The notes under the pieces: model-generated
What the model was told of the DNA's origin: nothing
Databases searched by the model: none
Seen by the model: the letters and a program-made list of their open reading frames with translations, nothing else
DNA from: Terrabacter tumescens
Lineage (GTDB): Bacteria; Actinomycetota; Actinomycetes; Actinomycetales; Dermatophilaceae
Reading direction: 5' to 3'
NCBI RefSeq assembly: GCF_014646815.1
Contig: NZ_BMNZ01000003.1
Location: forward strand, 248,001 to 312,000
DNA length: 64,000 nt
Shown: piece after piece, positions 11,718 through 19,647 of the stretch
How the letters are laid out: each line of letters opens with the position of its first letter
How positions within the stretch are numbered: position 1 is the first letter of the stretch
Made by a program: the position numbers and the translations under genes

Positions 11718-11775
11718 CTTCCTGCCGCGCGGGCCTGTCGATGACGGTCGCAGGCGAAGCCAGGCAGTCCACCGC

Positions 11776-12510
11776 CTACCCGGCGACCAGCTCGACCTCG
11801 AAGCCCTCGCCGCTCTCGAGGTAGGCGGCGTAGTGCTGCGGGCCGCCGGCATGCGGGTGCCGGTCGGCGAACATCAGGCTCCAGCCACCCGACTCGCAGT
11901 CCGCGACGACGGCGTCGACCTCGGCACGCGAACCCCCGTGGAAGGCAAGGTGGTTCACTCCCGCACGCTTCCGCTCGTGTCGACCACCCTCGACGTCGGG
12001 ACCCGACTCGACGACCACGTAGAGCGAGCCGAGCTCCCAGGCCTGCCCGTGGCCCCAGTCGTCGCCGAGGTGGTAGCCGAGCCGGTCCAGCAGCCAGCCC
12101 CACTCACGCGCGGCGGCGGTGATGTCCTCGACCCAGATCTCCACGTGGTGCAGGCCGCCCCGCCTCCGCCGCACCCCGGCGCCGTCCGTCCCGGCGACCT
12201 CTCCCCCGAAGTCCCACCTCGCCCGGGCCATGTCGGCGCGGCTGCCGTCGACGAGGCCGCCCACCAGGGGCGTGCCCTCGGCGCGCCATCGCTCGAGCGC
12301 GTCGTCCTCGAGGCCCTGCGGCGGCCTCCCGTCGGAGCGGATGACCCGCCACCACGGCACGTCGGAGCCGTAGCGGCTCATGACCGTCCCGACCGTGCGT
12401 GGGCCCATGCCCCCGAGCCGCTTGGCGATGTCGCCGTAGGCGAGCACCCGCCCCTCGGGGATCGTCGCGACGAGGTCGAGCACACGCTCGGCGTGGTCCT
12501 CCAGCGGCAC
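11776..12510 (-). CDS. Alkyltransferase-like (ATL) domain fused to a VOC/glyoxalase domain
   Basis: The 244-residue product has two parts. Residues about 1-105 are the DNA-binding half of O6-alkylguanine transferases: HAERVLDLVATIPEGRVLAYGDIAKRLGG, then VPWWRVIRSDGRPP where the reactive cysteine motif PCHRV should be. The cysteine is missing, as in ATL proteins that bind alkylated bases and recruit nucleotide excision repair. From about residue 125 a VOC fold begins (LHHVEIWVEDI, GVNHLAFHG, ending GEGFEVELVAG), a metal-dependent glyoxalase/dioxygenase-type module. The two are in one frame with no stop between them. GTG 12510 follows GAGAGGACG, 10 bp after the moeZ stop. Fused function unknown. 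Confidence 0.85.
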   Translation of the reverse strand: MPLEDHAERVLDLVATIPEGRVLAYGDIAKRLGGMGPRTVGTVMSRYGSDVPWWRVIRSDGRPPQGLEDDALERWRAEGTPLVGGLVDGSRADMARARWDFGGEVAGTDGAGVRRRRGGLHHVEIWVEDITAAAREWGWLLDRLGYHLGDDWGHGQAWELGSLYVVVESGPDVEGGRHERKRAGVNHLAFHGGSRAEVDAVVADCESGGWSLMFADRHPHAGGPQHYAAYLESGEGFEVELVAG

Positions 12511-12520
12511 GGGCGTCCTC

Positions 12521-13699
12521 TCAGTACTCGGGCTGGCTCGGGTCGATCTCCCGGAGGTAGGCGAGTATGCCGCCCTCGACGTTCGCGACGTCCGTGAGCC
12601 CCGCGCGCAGCGCCAGGCGCGTCGCCTCGGCCGACCGTCCACCGACCTTGCAGTGGATGAGCACCCTTCTGTCCGTGGGTAGCTCGTCGAAGGCCTCGCC
12701 GGAGCGGAACGCATCGAGGTGGATGGCGACGGCTCCGGGGATGCTGGCGATCGCGCGCTCCTCGGCGCCTCGGACGTCCACGAGCAGCGGCGGCTCGGCA
12801 GCCGCGAGCTCTTCGGCCATCTCGTGGACGGTGACCGTCGGCAGGTCGCCCTCGTCGCCCGCCGCAGCGCCGGGCACGCCGCAGAACTCGACGTAGTCGA
12901 TGAGCTCGGTGACGGTGGGGTCGGCCCCGCACACCGGGCAGTCGGGGTCGGCGCGGACCGTCAGGGTGTCCCAGCTCTGACGCAGCGCGTCATGGATCAG
13001 CAGACGACCGGTCAGCGGCTCCCCGATGCCGAGGAGCAGCTTGATCGCCTCGGTGGACTGGACCGACCCGATGGCCGCACACAGGACTCCGAGCACCCCG
13101 CCCTCGGCGCAGCTCGGCACCGAACCGGGCGGCGGCGGCTCGGGGAAGACACAGCGGTAGCACGGCCCGTGGCCGGCCCACCACACCGAGACCTGCCCGT
13201 CGAAGCGCAGGATGGATCCCCACACGTGCGGCTTGCCGAGCATGACGCAGGCGTCGTTGACGAGGTAGCGGGTCGGGAAGTTGTCGGTGCCGTCGACGAC
13301 GAGGTCGTAGCCGCCGATGATCTCGAGGGCGTTCGAGGAGTCGAGGGCGACGTCGTGGCGCTCGACGGTGACGTGCGGGTTGACGCGGTGCACCGCCGCC
13401 TCGGCCGACTCGGTCTTGGGCCGACCGATGTCGGCGTCGCTGTGGATGACCTGCCGGTGCAGGTTGGTCAGGTCGACGACGTCGGCGTCGACGACACCGA
13501 TGGTGCCCACCCCGGCGGCGGCGAGGTAGAGCAGGGCGGGCGAGCCGAGCCCGCCGGCACCGACGACGAGCACCCGCGCGGCGCCCAGCCGTTCCTGTCC
13601 GTCACGTCCGACGTCGGGCAGCAGGACGTGGCGGGCGTACCTCGTCGTCTCGGCCGCGCTGAGGGCCCGACCCGTCTTGACCAGCGGATCCGTCGACAT
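12521..13699 (-). CDS. moeZ: Adenylyltransferase/sulfurtransferase MoeZ
   Basis: This E1-like enzyme adenylates and then thiolates the C-terminus of small sulfur carriers for molybdopterin and other thio-cofactors. The 392-residue product starts with a ThiF/MoeB domain: RYARHVLLPDVG, Rossmann GAGGLGSPALLYLAAAGVG and DVVDLTNLHRQ. Two zinc-type cysteine pairs are present (CYRC and CPVC). The last 100 residues are a rhodanese domain with the persulfide cysteine in LIHCKVGGRS. ATG 13699 has GGTGAGGAC just upstream. The length matches mycobacterial MoeB1/MoeZ. It heads an operon with the ATL-VOC gene and is divergent from the TetR gene across about 110 bp. Confidence 0.93.
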   Translation of the reverse strand: MSTDPLVKTGRALSAAETTRYARHVLLPDVGRDGQERLGAARVLVVGAGGLGSPALLYLAAAGVGTIGVVDADVVDLTNLHRQVIHSDADIGRPKTESAEAAVHRVNPHVTVERHDVALDSSNALEIIGGYDLVVDGTDNFPTRYLVNDACVMLGKPHVWGSILRFDGQVSVWWAGHGPCYRCVFPEPPPPGSVPSCAEGGVLGVLCAAIGSVQSTEAIKLLLGIGEPLTGRLLIHDALRQSWDTLTVRADPDCPVCGADPTVTELIDYVEFCGVPGAAAGDEGDLPTVTVHEMAEELAAAEPPLLVDVRGAEERAIASIPGAVAIHLDAFRSGEAFDELPTDRRVLIHCKVGGRSAEATRLALRAGLTDVANVEGGILAYLREIDPSQPEY

Positions 13700-13810
13700 G
13701 TCCTCACCGTACTGCTCGGTATGGTGAGACGACACGGTCGTCTGCGGGGGCGGACGGCACGGCCCCCACCGACCGGACGATCGACGCGCCCAGACCCGAA
13801 GAGGACCCGC

Positions 13811-14512
13811 ATGGCTGACGAGACCACACCGCCGGGCCGCGGCCAGCGGCTGCCCCGATCCGAGCGGCGCGCCCAGCTGCTCGACGCGGCGCTCGGCGTG
13901 TTCGTCGAGAACGGCTACCACGCCGCCGCGATGGACGACATCGCCGCGCGGGCCGGGGTCTCCAAACCCGTGCTCTACCAGCACTTCCCGGGCAAGCTCG
14001 AGCTCTACCTCGCGCTCATCGACCAGCACACCGGAGAGCTCGAGCAGCTCGTCCGCGACGCCCTCGCCCTCTCGGACAACAAGGCGCGCATCAACACGAT
14101 GACGCGGGCCTACTTCGACTTCGTCGGCCAGGAGGGGGCGGCCTTCCGCCTCATCTTCGAGTCCGACCTCGCCAACGAGCCGGAGGTGCGCAAGCGCCTC
14201 GACCAGATCGACCTCACGTGCGCCGAGGCGATGGCCGAGATCATCCGCAGCGAGACCTCGATGGACCAGGAGGAGGCGGTGCTCGTCGGCGTCGCCTTCG
14301 TCGGTCTCGCCCAGACCTCGGCCCGCCACTGGCTGACCCACGAGGCGACGCTGTCCAAGGAGACAGCCGTGCGCATCACCGCAGCGCTGATCCGTCGCGG
14401 CTTCGGGGCCTTCCCCCTCGTCGGGCGCGGCGAGGGCCGGACCGAGACGTCGGCCGAGGGCGACAGGCCCGGTGGGGCGGCCAGGGAATCGGTCGGCACG
14501 CCCGCTGGTTAA
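13811..14512 (+). CDS. TetR-family transcriptional regulator
   Basis: The 233-residue regulator has an N-terminal helix-turn-helix (RRAQLLDAALGVFVENGYH, then MDDIAARAGVSKPVLYQHFP at about residues 40-65) and an all-helical ligand-binding region (YFDFVGQEGAAFRLIFESDL onwards). ATG 13811 follows GAAGAGGACCC. The C-terminal 25 residues are Gly/Arg-rich and probably disordered. It is divergent from moeZ and sits upstream of a DUF3107 gene, the same order as the conserved Rv3208-Rv3208A pair in mycobacteria. Ligand and targets unknown; the divergent spacer is the obvious candidate operator region. Confidence 0.92.
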   Translation: MADETTPPGRGQRLPRSERRAQLLDAALGVFVENGYHAAAMDDIAARAGVSKPVLYQHFPGKLELYLALIDQHTGELEQLVRDALALSDNKARINTMTRAYFDFVGQEGAAFRLIFESDLANEPEVRKRLDQIDLTCAEAMAEIIRSETSMDQEEAVLVGVAFVGLAQTSARHWLTHEATLSKETAVRITAALIRRGFGAFPLVGRGEGRTETSAEGDRPGGAARESVGTPAG

Positions 14513-14568
14513 GGTGACGACAGGACGCGGTCGACCGCGTCCACCAGAACTGAGAAAGCAGGTTTGAC

Positions 14569-14790
14569 GTGGAGGTCCGCATCGGCGTGCAGAACGTGGC
14601 GCGCGAGATCACCTTCGAGACGACGCAGTCGTCCGACGAGATCCACGCCGCCGTCAAGGCAGCGCTCGGGTCAGACGTCCTCGAGCTGGTCGACGACAAG
14701 GGCGGGCGCGTCATCGTGCCGTCCGTCTCGATCGGCTACGTGACGACGGGTGCCGAGCGCAAGGCCGGCGTCGGCTTCGGCGCCCACTGA
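14569..14790 (+). CDS. DUF3107 family small protein
   Basis: The 73-residue product begins with GTG (MEVRIGVQNVAREITFET) and ends in a Gly-rich tail (AGVGFGAH). It matches the actinobacterial DUF3107 family, whose mycobacterial member is TB9.4. Hydrophobic strands alternate with one amphipathic helix (SSDEIHAAVKAAL). No catalytic residues are evident and the function is unknown. It lies 56 bp after the TetR gene and is probably cotranscribed with it; a hairpin with a short T-rich tail follows at 14871-14896. Confidence 0.88.
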   Translation: MEVRIGVQNVAREITFETTQSSDEIHAAVKAALGSDVLELVDDKGGRVIVPSVSIGYVTTGAERKAGVGFGAH

Positions 14791-14870
14791 ACGCATACGA
14801 GAAGAGCTGTCCTGCAAGGGATCACGTGACCACCTCCCGGTGACGACGTGAGACCGACGCAGTGGCGGAG

Positions 14871-14896
14871 GCCGTCGACCCGCTCGGGTCGGCGGC
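14871..14896 (+). terminator. Rho-independent terminator after the DUF3107 gene
   Basis: The arms gccgtcgaccc (14871-14881) and gggtcggcggc (14886-14896) pair with one T-G wobble around a GCTC loop, and CTTCTT follows. It closes the TetR-DUF3107 unit. Confidence 0.65.
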
Positions 14897-15022
14897 CTTC
14901 TTCGTGCCCGGCCGCGCTCGGATGTGGCTGACGGGCGTCAGGCGGGTACAGGGTGGAGGAACGAGCCGGGTCCGCCGGGTCGTCGCCGCCCGCACTGCGG
15001 GCTCGAAGGAGGAAGCGAAGAC

Positions 15023-15295
15023 ATGATCGGAACCATCCTTGCCGCCCTCGTCGCGGGTGCGATCGTGGGACCGCTCGCCCGTCTGGTGCTGCCCGGCAAG
15101 CAGCACATGAGTGTCCTGCTCACCGTCGTCCTCGGCGCCATCGGCTCACTCATCGGCGCGTTCATCTACTACAAGGCCACCGGCGTCAGTGACACCAAGG
15201 GGATCGACTGGATCTCCGGCCTCATCGGCGTCGTCGTCGCGGCCGCGCTCATCGTCGGCTACGGCATGATCACCGGCAACCGCCAGACGCGCTGA
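15023..15295 (+). CDS. GlsB/YeaQ/YmgE-family membrane protein
   Basis: The 90-residue product consists mainly of three hydrophobic segments: IGTILAALVAGAIVGPLA, SVLLTVVLGAIGSLIGAF and ISGLIGVVVAAALIVGYG. It has the family signature RLVLPGKQ after the first one. These small inner-membrane proteins (transglycosylase-associated family) are linked to general stress in other bacteria; the molecular role is not known. ATG 15023 follows a strong GAAGGAGGAAG site. A longer open frame upstream lacks protein character. A paralogue follows 187 bp downstream, so the two look like a local duplication. Confidence 0.88.
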   Translation: MIGTILAALVAGAIVGPLARLVLPGKQHMSVLLTVVLGAIGSLIGAFIYYKATGVSDTKGIDWISGLIGVVVAAALIVGYGMITGNRQTR

Positions 15296-15482
15296 TCCCC
15301 CGGACGCGCGCCCGACGAGGGCTCGCGTCCCCTTCGTCCCTCGCTGGGCGGAATCCCGTGGAAATGGCACCCGTCACATCCACCACTCCCGCCCCAACCG
15401 GTGGGACATTGAACTCGTTGCACGTCGTCCGCACGCCTCGCGGACCAAGCGGTCACCTCGTGACCAGAAGGAGCTGTGACAC

Positions 15483-15746
15483 ATGGTCAGCACCATCATC
15501 GGAGCCATCATCGTCGGCGCCATCATCGGCGCCCTCGGACGGCTCATCCTGCCGGGCAAGCAGAACATCTCGATCGTCGTGACGATCCTCATCGGCATCG
15601 TCGCCAACGTCATCGTCACGTTCGTCGTGCGCCAGCTCGGCTACTCCAACAACTCTGGCATCGCCTGGATCCCGCTGATCCTCGGTGCCGTCGTAGCCGC
15701 CATCATCATCGTGCTGTACGGCCGCATGAGCCACAAGTCGGTCTGA
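15483..15746 (+). CDS. GlsB/YeaQ/YmgE-family membrane protein, second copy
   Basis: The 87-residue product is a paralogue of the preceding gene, with three membrane segments (STIIGAIIVGAIIGALGR, ISIVVTILIGIVANVIVTF, WIPLILGAVVAAIIIVLYG) and the same RLILPGKQ signature. The start ATG follows GAAGGAGCTGTGACAC. The sequences have clearly diverged in the loops, so the duplication is not recent. A strong hairpin immediately downstream (15762-15793) ends the unit. Confidence 0.88.
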   Translation: MVSTIIGAIIVGAIIGALGRLILPGKQNISIVVTILIGIVANVIVTFVVRQLGYSNNSGIAWIPLILGAVVAAIIIVLYGRMSHKSV

Positions 15747-15761
15747 CCGACGCCCCACATC

Positions 15762-15793
15762 CGAAGGGCCCGACCACACGGTCGGGCCCTTCG
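15762..15793. terminator. Strong terminator hairpin between convergent genes
   Basis: A perfect 14 bp stem (15762-15775 with 15780-15793) has a 4 nt loop; the arm is cgaagggcccgacc. It lies after the second GlsB-type gene and ahead of the stop of the convergent ferritin-like gene, so it can serve both strands. Confidence 0.85.
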
Positions 15794-15825
15794 TCGTCCC
15801 CGGGGACAGGGCGGCATACGCCCGC

Positions 15826-16563
15826 TCAGGCCGACAGGCCGAGGCTCGACATGCGCCGGGAGTGCTCGTCGGTCAGGCGCGCGAACATCCGCCCGAGCTC
15901 GGCGAGGTCGGCGCCGGCCCGGCCCGGCGCCCCGACGAGGATGCTGGCGAGGGCGTCGCGCTCGACGCCGACGCGCTGCGCCTGGGTGATCGCCTCGCCG
16001 ACGAGACGACGACCCCACAGCGCGAGGCGGCCCGCGAGGCGCGGGTCCTGCGCGATCGCCTCGCGGACGACCATGACGGCGAACTCGGCCTGGCCGGTGT
16101 CCTCGAGCACGCTGACGACGAGCGAGCGGGTGTCCTCGTCGACGTAGCGGGAGATCTCCCGGTAGAAGTCCTGCGCGATTCCCTCGCCGACGTAGGCCTT
16201 GACCAGGCCCTCGAGCCAGTCGGAGGCGCTCGTGCGCTCGTGGAAGGCGTCGACGGCGGGGACGAAGGGCTCCATCGCCGTCTCCGGCTCGACCCCGAGG
16301 GACTGGAGCCGCTCGGTCAGCACGGAGTAGTTGCGCAGCTCGTGGGCGGCCAGTCCGGCGAGCGCCGACTTGTGGCGGAGCGTCGGCGCCAGCTCGGCGT
16401 CCTTGGCCAGCTGGCTGAAGGCGCGCAGCTCGCCGTACGCCAGCGCCCCGAGCAGGTCGGTGACGGCCGCGAGGTAGCCGGGCTCGCCGTCCTGCTCCTC
16501 GACGCCCTGCCCGGCGTCCTCGCCGGTCTCGCGGTTTTCGGGGTTCTCGGGGTTCTCGGGCGT
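15826..16563 (-). CDS. Ferritin-like fold protein lacking a normal start codon
   Basis: This is a helical protein of the ferritin-like superfamily, the counterpart by position of mycobacterial Rv3210c. The frame gives helices with GYLAAVTDLLGALAYGELRAF, AGLAAHELRNYSV, then WLEGLVKAYVGEGIAQDFYREI and GQAEFAVMVVREA. Glu/His residues sit at metal-site-like positions, though whether iron is bound is unclear. The first canonical start (GTG 16323) would delete the first helix. Upstream of it, back to the stop near 16573, there is no ATG, GTG or TTG in frame. The natural N-terminus by content is MPENPENPENRETGED-like, which would begin at the ACG 16563-16561, with GAGG about 13 nt before it. Confidence 0.72.
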   Translation of the reverse strand, partial: TPENPENPENRETGEDAGQGVEEQDGEPGYLAAVTDLLGALAYGELRAFSQLAKDAELAPTLRHKSALAGLAAHELRNYSVLTERLQSLGVEPETAMEPFVPAVDAFHERTSASDWLEGLVKAYVGEGIAQDFYREISRYVDEDTRSLVVSVLEDTGQAEFAVMVVREAIAQDPRLAGRLALWGRRLVGEAITQAQRVGVERDALASILVGAPGRAGADLAELGRMFARLTDEHSRRMSSLGLSA

Positions 16564-16829
16564 CGCGTCCTATCTACCTCGTCCAATCTAGTGAAGGAGT
16601 TCGGGCGTTCCGCCCGCATGCCGGTAGACTGGGCCGGACAACTCGGTGCCCGGTCGGCCCGATGGTTTGCCCAGATGGTGCTCGCGGACTCTCCGCGCAC
16701 CGGTGGAGCCCGCACGGTGATCACCTCGTGCGAGAACCACTCACCGTCACTGACAGTCTCCGATCGGCCCGTCACGCGCCACTGAGCTCCCGCGAACGCC
16801 GGGGTGCTCGTGCCGATCGAGAGATGCCC
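16564..16829 (+). promoter_or_regulatory. Divergent spacer and long leader of the DEAD-box gene
   Basis: These 266 bp separate the ferritin-like gene from the RNA helicase gene. A TAGACT hexamer at 16625-16630 is a plausible -10 element. It would give a leader of about 190 nt, unusual in this window. A small hairpin (cgggcg/cgcccg) lies just upstream. No open frame in the leader looks coding. RNA-helicase genes often carry regulated 5' leaders; that role here is a guess. Confidence 0.3.
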
Positions 16830-18659
16830 ATGACCCAGCCCCACGAGATCCCCGCCGACGCGGGGGTCACCACGGACGCGCCCGAGGCCGCCGTCGCGGA
16901 GACCGCCGCCCAGCCCGTCGCGGAGACCGCCGCCCAGCCCGTCGCAGAGACCGCCGTAGAGCCGGCCGTCGAGCTCACCTTCGCGGACTTCGACGTCCAC
17001 CCCGACATCGTCGAGTCGCTGGCCGAGCACGGGATCGTCCACCCCTTCCCCATCCAGGCCATGACGCTGCCTGTGGCCCTCGCCGGCCACGACATCATCG
17101 GCCAGGCCAAGACCGGCACGGGCAAGACCCTGGGGTTCGGCGTGCCGATCCTCAACCGCGTCCTCGCCCGCGGCGACGACGGTTTCGACGCGCAGGCTCG
17201 CCCCGGCAAGCCGCAGGCCCTCGCCGTCGCCCCGACGCGCGAGCTCGCCGTCCAGGTCGCGAGCGACCTCGAGCGGGCCGGGCGCAAGCGCGGCGTGCGC
17301 GTGCTCACCGTCTACGGCGGCCGCGCCTACGAGCCCCAGATCGAGGCCCTCAAGGCGGGTGTCGAGGTCGTCGTCGGCACGCCGGGTCGCCTCATCGACC
17401 TGGCCAAGCAGGGTCACCTCGACCTGTCCCAGGCCCGCACCGTCGTGCTCGACGAGGCCGACGAGATGCTCGACCTCGGCTTCCTGCCCGACGTCGAGAC
17501 CCTGATGTCGCTGACGCCCGCGTCGCGCCAGACGATGCTCTTCTCCGCGACCATGCCCGGTGCCATCGTGGCCCTCGCGCGGCGCTACATGTCCCAGCCG
17601 ACGCACATCCGCGCCATGGGCGACGAGAACGAGAACGCCCACACGGTCAAGGCCGTCGAGCAGTTCGTCTACCGCGCGCACGCCATGGACAAGGTCGAGA
17701 TGCTCTCGCGCATGCTCCAGGCCAACGGCCGCGGCCTGACGATCATCTTCAGCCGGACCAAGCGCACCGCCGCCAAGGTCGCCGACGAGCTCGTCGAGCG
17801 TGGCTTCGCGGCTGCCGCCATCCACGGCGACCTCGGCCAGGGCGCACGCGAGCAGGCGCTGCGCGCCTTCCGCAACGGGAAGGTCGACATCCTCGTCGCG
17901 ACCGACGTCGCGGCCCGCGGCATCGACGTCGAGAACGTCACGCACGTCATCAACTACCAGTGCCCCGAGGACGAGAAGACCTACTTGCACCGCATCGGCC
18001 GCACGGCCCGCGCCGGCAACACCGGTGTCGCGGTCACCTTCGTCGACTGGGACGACCTGCACCGCTGGGCACTCATCAACAAGACGCTCGACCTCGGCAT
18101 CCCCGAGCCGCAGGAGACCTACTCCAGCTCCGATCACCTCTTCACCGACCTCGACATCCCCACCGACGCCAAGGGCCGCCTGCGCCGCTCTCAGCAGAAG
18201 CTCGCCGGCCTCGGTGCCGAGGAGATCGAGGACCTCGGCGAGACCGGCAAGCGCCACGGCAAGTCGGGCGCCGGCTCGGGCCGTGGTGAGCGGGGCGACC
18301 GTGGTGGTCGGGGTGAGCGCGGTGAGCGTGGTGGCGACCGTGGGCGCTCGCGCGCCCGTCGCGACGACACCGACGCGGCAGCCGAGTCGAGCGACTCGGG
18401 GCACTCGAGCGAGTCGGGCCCCTCGTCCGAGAGCGGCGAGAGCCGTCCGCGCCGCAGCCGCAACCGACGTCGTACGCGTGGTGCCGGGGCTGCGGCCGCC
18501 GGTGCCGCGGGTGCCACCGGGGGCGAGGAGTCCGCTCCTGCAGGCGGTGACTCCGCCAACGCGGGCGAGGGCGGCTCGCGCCCGCCGCGTCGTCGTCGCC
18601 GCGGTGGCGGCGGTCGTGGCGAGGCCGCCCCGGCGGCCACCGCTACCGCCCCGGAGTGA
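16830..18659 (+). CDS. rhlE: DEAD-box ATP-dependent RNA helicase
   Basis: This 609-residue RNA helicase probably remodels structured RNA or ribosome precursors and mRNA. The core is complete: Q motif FPIQAMTLP, Walker A AKTGTGKT, PTRELAVQV, GGRAYEPQ, TPGRLID, DEAD box VLDEADEMLD, SAT, then the second RecA domain with IIFSRTKRTA, ATDVAARGID and HRIGRTARAG. The N-terminus carries a tandem AETAAQPV repeat, and the last 130 residues are Arg/Gly-rich (RGERGDRGG) and Ser/Glu-rich, a typical disordered RNA-binding tail. ATG 16830 is preferred to 16824 for spacing from GAGAG. The symbol follows the mycobacterial counterpart in this neighbourhood (Rv3211). Confidence 0.93.
   Translation: MTQPHEIPADAGVTTDAPEAAVAETAAQPVAETAAQPVAETAVEPAVELTFADFDVHPDIVESLAEHGIVHPFPIQAMTLPVALAGHDIIGQAKTGTGKTLGFGVPILNRVLARGDDGFDAQARPGKPQALAVAPTRELAVQVASDLERAGRKRGVRVLTVYGGRAYEPQIEALKAGVEVVVGTPGRLIDLAKQGHLDLSQARTVVLDEADEMLDLGFLPDVETLMSLTPASRQTMLFSATMPGAIVALARRYMSQPTHIRAMGDENENAHTVKAVEQFVYRAHAMDKVEMLSRMLQANGRGLTIIFSRTKRTAAKVADELVERGFAAAAIHGDLGQGAREQALRAFRNGKVDILVATDVAARGIDVENVTHVINYQCPEDEKTYLHRIGRTARAGNTGVAVTFVDWDDLHRWALINKTLDLGIPEPQETYSSSDHLFTDLDIPTDAKGRLRRSQQKLAGLGAEEIEDLGETGKRHGKSGAGSGRGERGDRGGRGERGERGGDRGRSRARRDDTDAAAESSDSGHSSESGPSSESGESRPRRSRNRRRTRGAGAAAAGAAGATGGEESAPAGGDSANAGEGGSRPPRRRRRGGGGRGEAAPAATATAPE
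16893..16964 (+). repeat. Three tandem 24 bp units in the helicase N-terminus
   Basis: Unit gtcgcggagaccgccgccca plus gccc is perfectly repeated at 16893-16916 and 16917-16940, and a diverged third copy lies at 16941-16964. They encode VAETAAQP, VAETAAQP and VAETAVEP. Confidence 0.85.
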
Positions 18660-18724
18660 CGACCGAGAGCTCGTCCTGAGCTCTCACCGAACGGCCGCCG
18701 GGCACACGCCCGGCACACGCGAGG

Positions 18725-18766
18725 GCCCGGGTCGGGCAGCACCTCAGGGTGCCGTCCGACCCGGGC
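18725..18766 (+). terminator. Terminator after the DEAD-box gene
   Basis: Arms gcccgggtcgg (18725-18735) and ccgacccgggc (18756-18766) pair perfectly, with a second small stem inside (gcacc/gggtgc), and TTT follows. It lies 66 bp past the helicase stop. Confidence 0.8.
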
Positions 18767-18956
18767 TTTGCACGTCCTGGCAGGTCCGAGCACCATCCGG
18801 CGCCACGACACGGCGGTAGAGCCAGGCGGCCAGAGCGAGCTCCCGACCTGCGGGCCGCCCACCGGGTCCGGCCAGTGGTCTCGTCGCGGCATCCGGGCGC
18901 GGAGACTCCTACGCTGGATCCGGTCGTCCCGGACCGAGCCGAGGAGCGTGGGTGGT

Positions 18957-19565
18957 GTGAAGCTGCACGAGTCGATCGACGGTCGGTTGCGCGCGTTCAT
19001 CGAGAGGCAGCACCTCTTCTTCGTGGCGACCGCGCCCCTCTCGCGCGACGGGCACGTCAACGTCTCCCCGAAGGGCCTGGACGGCTCCTTCGTCGTGCTG
19101 GACGAGCGGACAGTGGCCTACCTCGACCTCACCGGGAGCGGCTCCGAGACGGTGGCCCACCTGCGGGAGAACGGCCGCATCACCGTCATGTTCTGCGCCT
19201 TCGAGGGCGCGCCCAACATCGTCCGGCTGCACGGGAAGGGTCGCTACGTCGGCCTACAGGACAGCGAGTTCGACTCCTACCGAAGGCTTTTCCCTGACAT
19301 CCCCGGCGCCCGGGGAGTCGTGGTGGTCGACGTCGAGCGCGTCTCCGACTCGTGCGGGTATGCCGTCCCGCTGATGACGCACGACGGCGACCGGGACCTG
19401 CTGACCCGGTGGGCCGACAACCGTGGCGACGAGGGGCTGGCGACCTACCGCGCGACGAAGAACGCCGCGTCGATCGACGGCCTCCCGGCCCTCGACGCAA
19501 CCTCCAACACGACCCCCGACGCAACCCGACGCAACCCCCGAGACGCAGTCCGACGCCACGTCTGA
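18957..19565 (+). CDS. Pyridoxamine 5'-phosphate oxidase-related flavin-binding protein
   Basis: The 202-residue product is a split-barrel protein of the PNPOx-like superfamily. The body shows FIERQHLFFVATAPLS, HVNVSPKGLDGSFVVLDERT, YLDLTGSGSETVAHLRENGR and IVRLHGKGRYV, the usual pattern of FMN-binding strands. True pyridoxine oxidation is not implied; relatives include uncharacterised flavin- or deazaflavin-binding reductases. GTG 18957 after GAGGAGCG begins the protein-like part (VKLHESIDG); the open frame upstream reads as noise. The C-terminal 20 or so residues come from GACGCAACC-type repeats and are probably disordered. It is convergent with the alcohol dehydrogenase gene. Confidence 0.85.
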   Translation: MKLHESIDGRLRAFIERQHLFFVATAPLSRDGHVNVSPKGLDGSFVVLDERTVAYLDLTGSGSETVAHLRENGRITVMFCAFEGAPNIVRLHGKGRYVGLQDSEFDSYRRLFPDIPGARGVVVVDVERVSDSCGYAVPLMTHDGDRDLLTRWADNRGDEGLATYRATKNAASIDGLPALDATSNTTPDATRRNPRDAVRRHV

Positions 19566-19583
19566 AGGGCGCGGACAGGCGAA

Positions 19584-19609
19584 CGGCCGGGCCCCGAAGG
19601 ACCCGGCCG
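19584..19609. terminator. Terminator hairpin between convergent genes
   Basis: CGGCCGGG (19584-19591) pairs with CCCGGCCG (19602-19609) around a 10 nt loop. It sits between the stops of the PNPOx-like gene and the alcohol dehydrogenase gene. Confidence 0.6.
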
Positions 19610-19647
19610 CACGCATACGCCCTCGTCGGGCGCACGTCGGACGTTGA

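Noticed and set aside
18957-19565. True pyridoxine phosphate oxidase PdxH
   Set aside because: The PLP-site residues and length of PdxH are not seen; only the split-barrel fold is supported.
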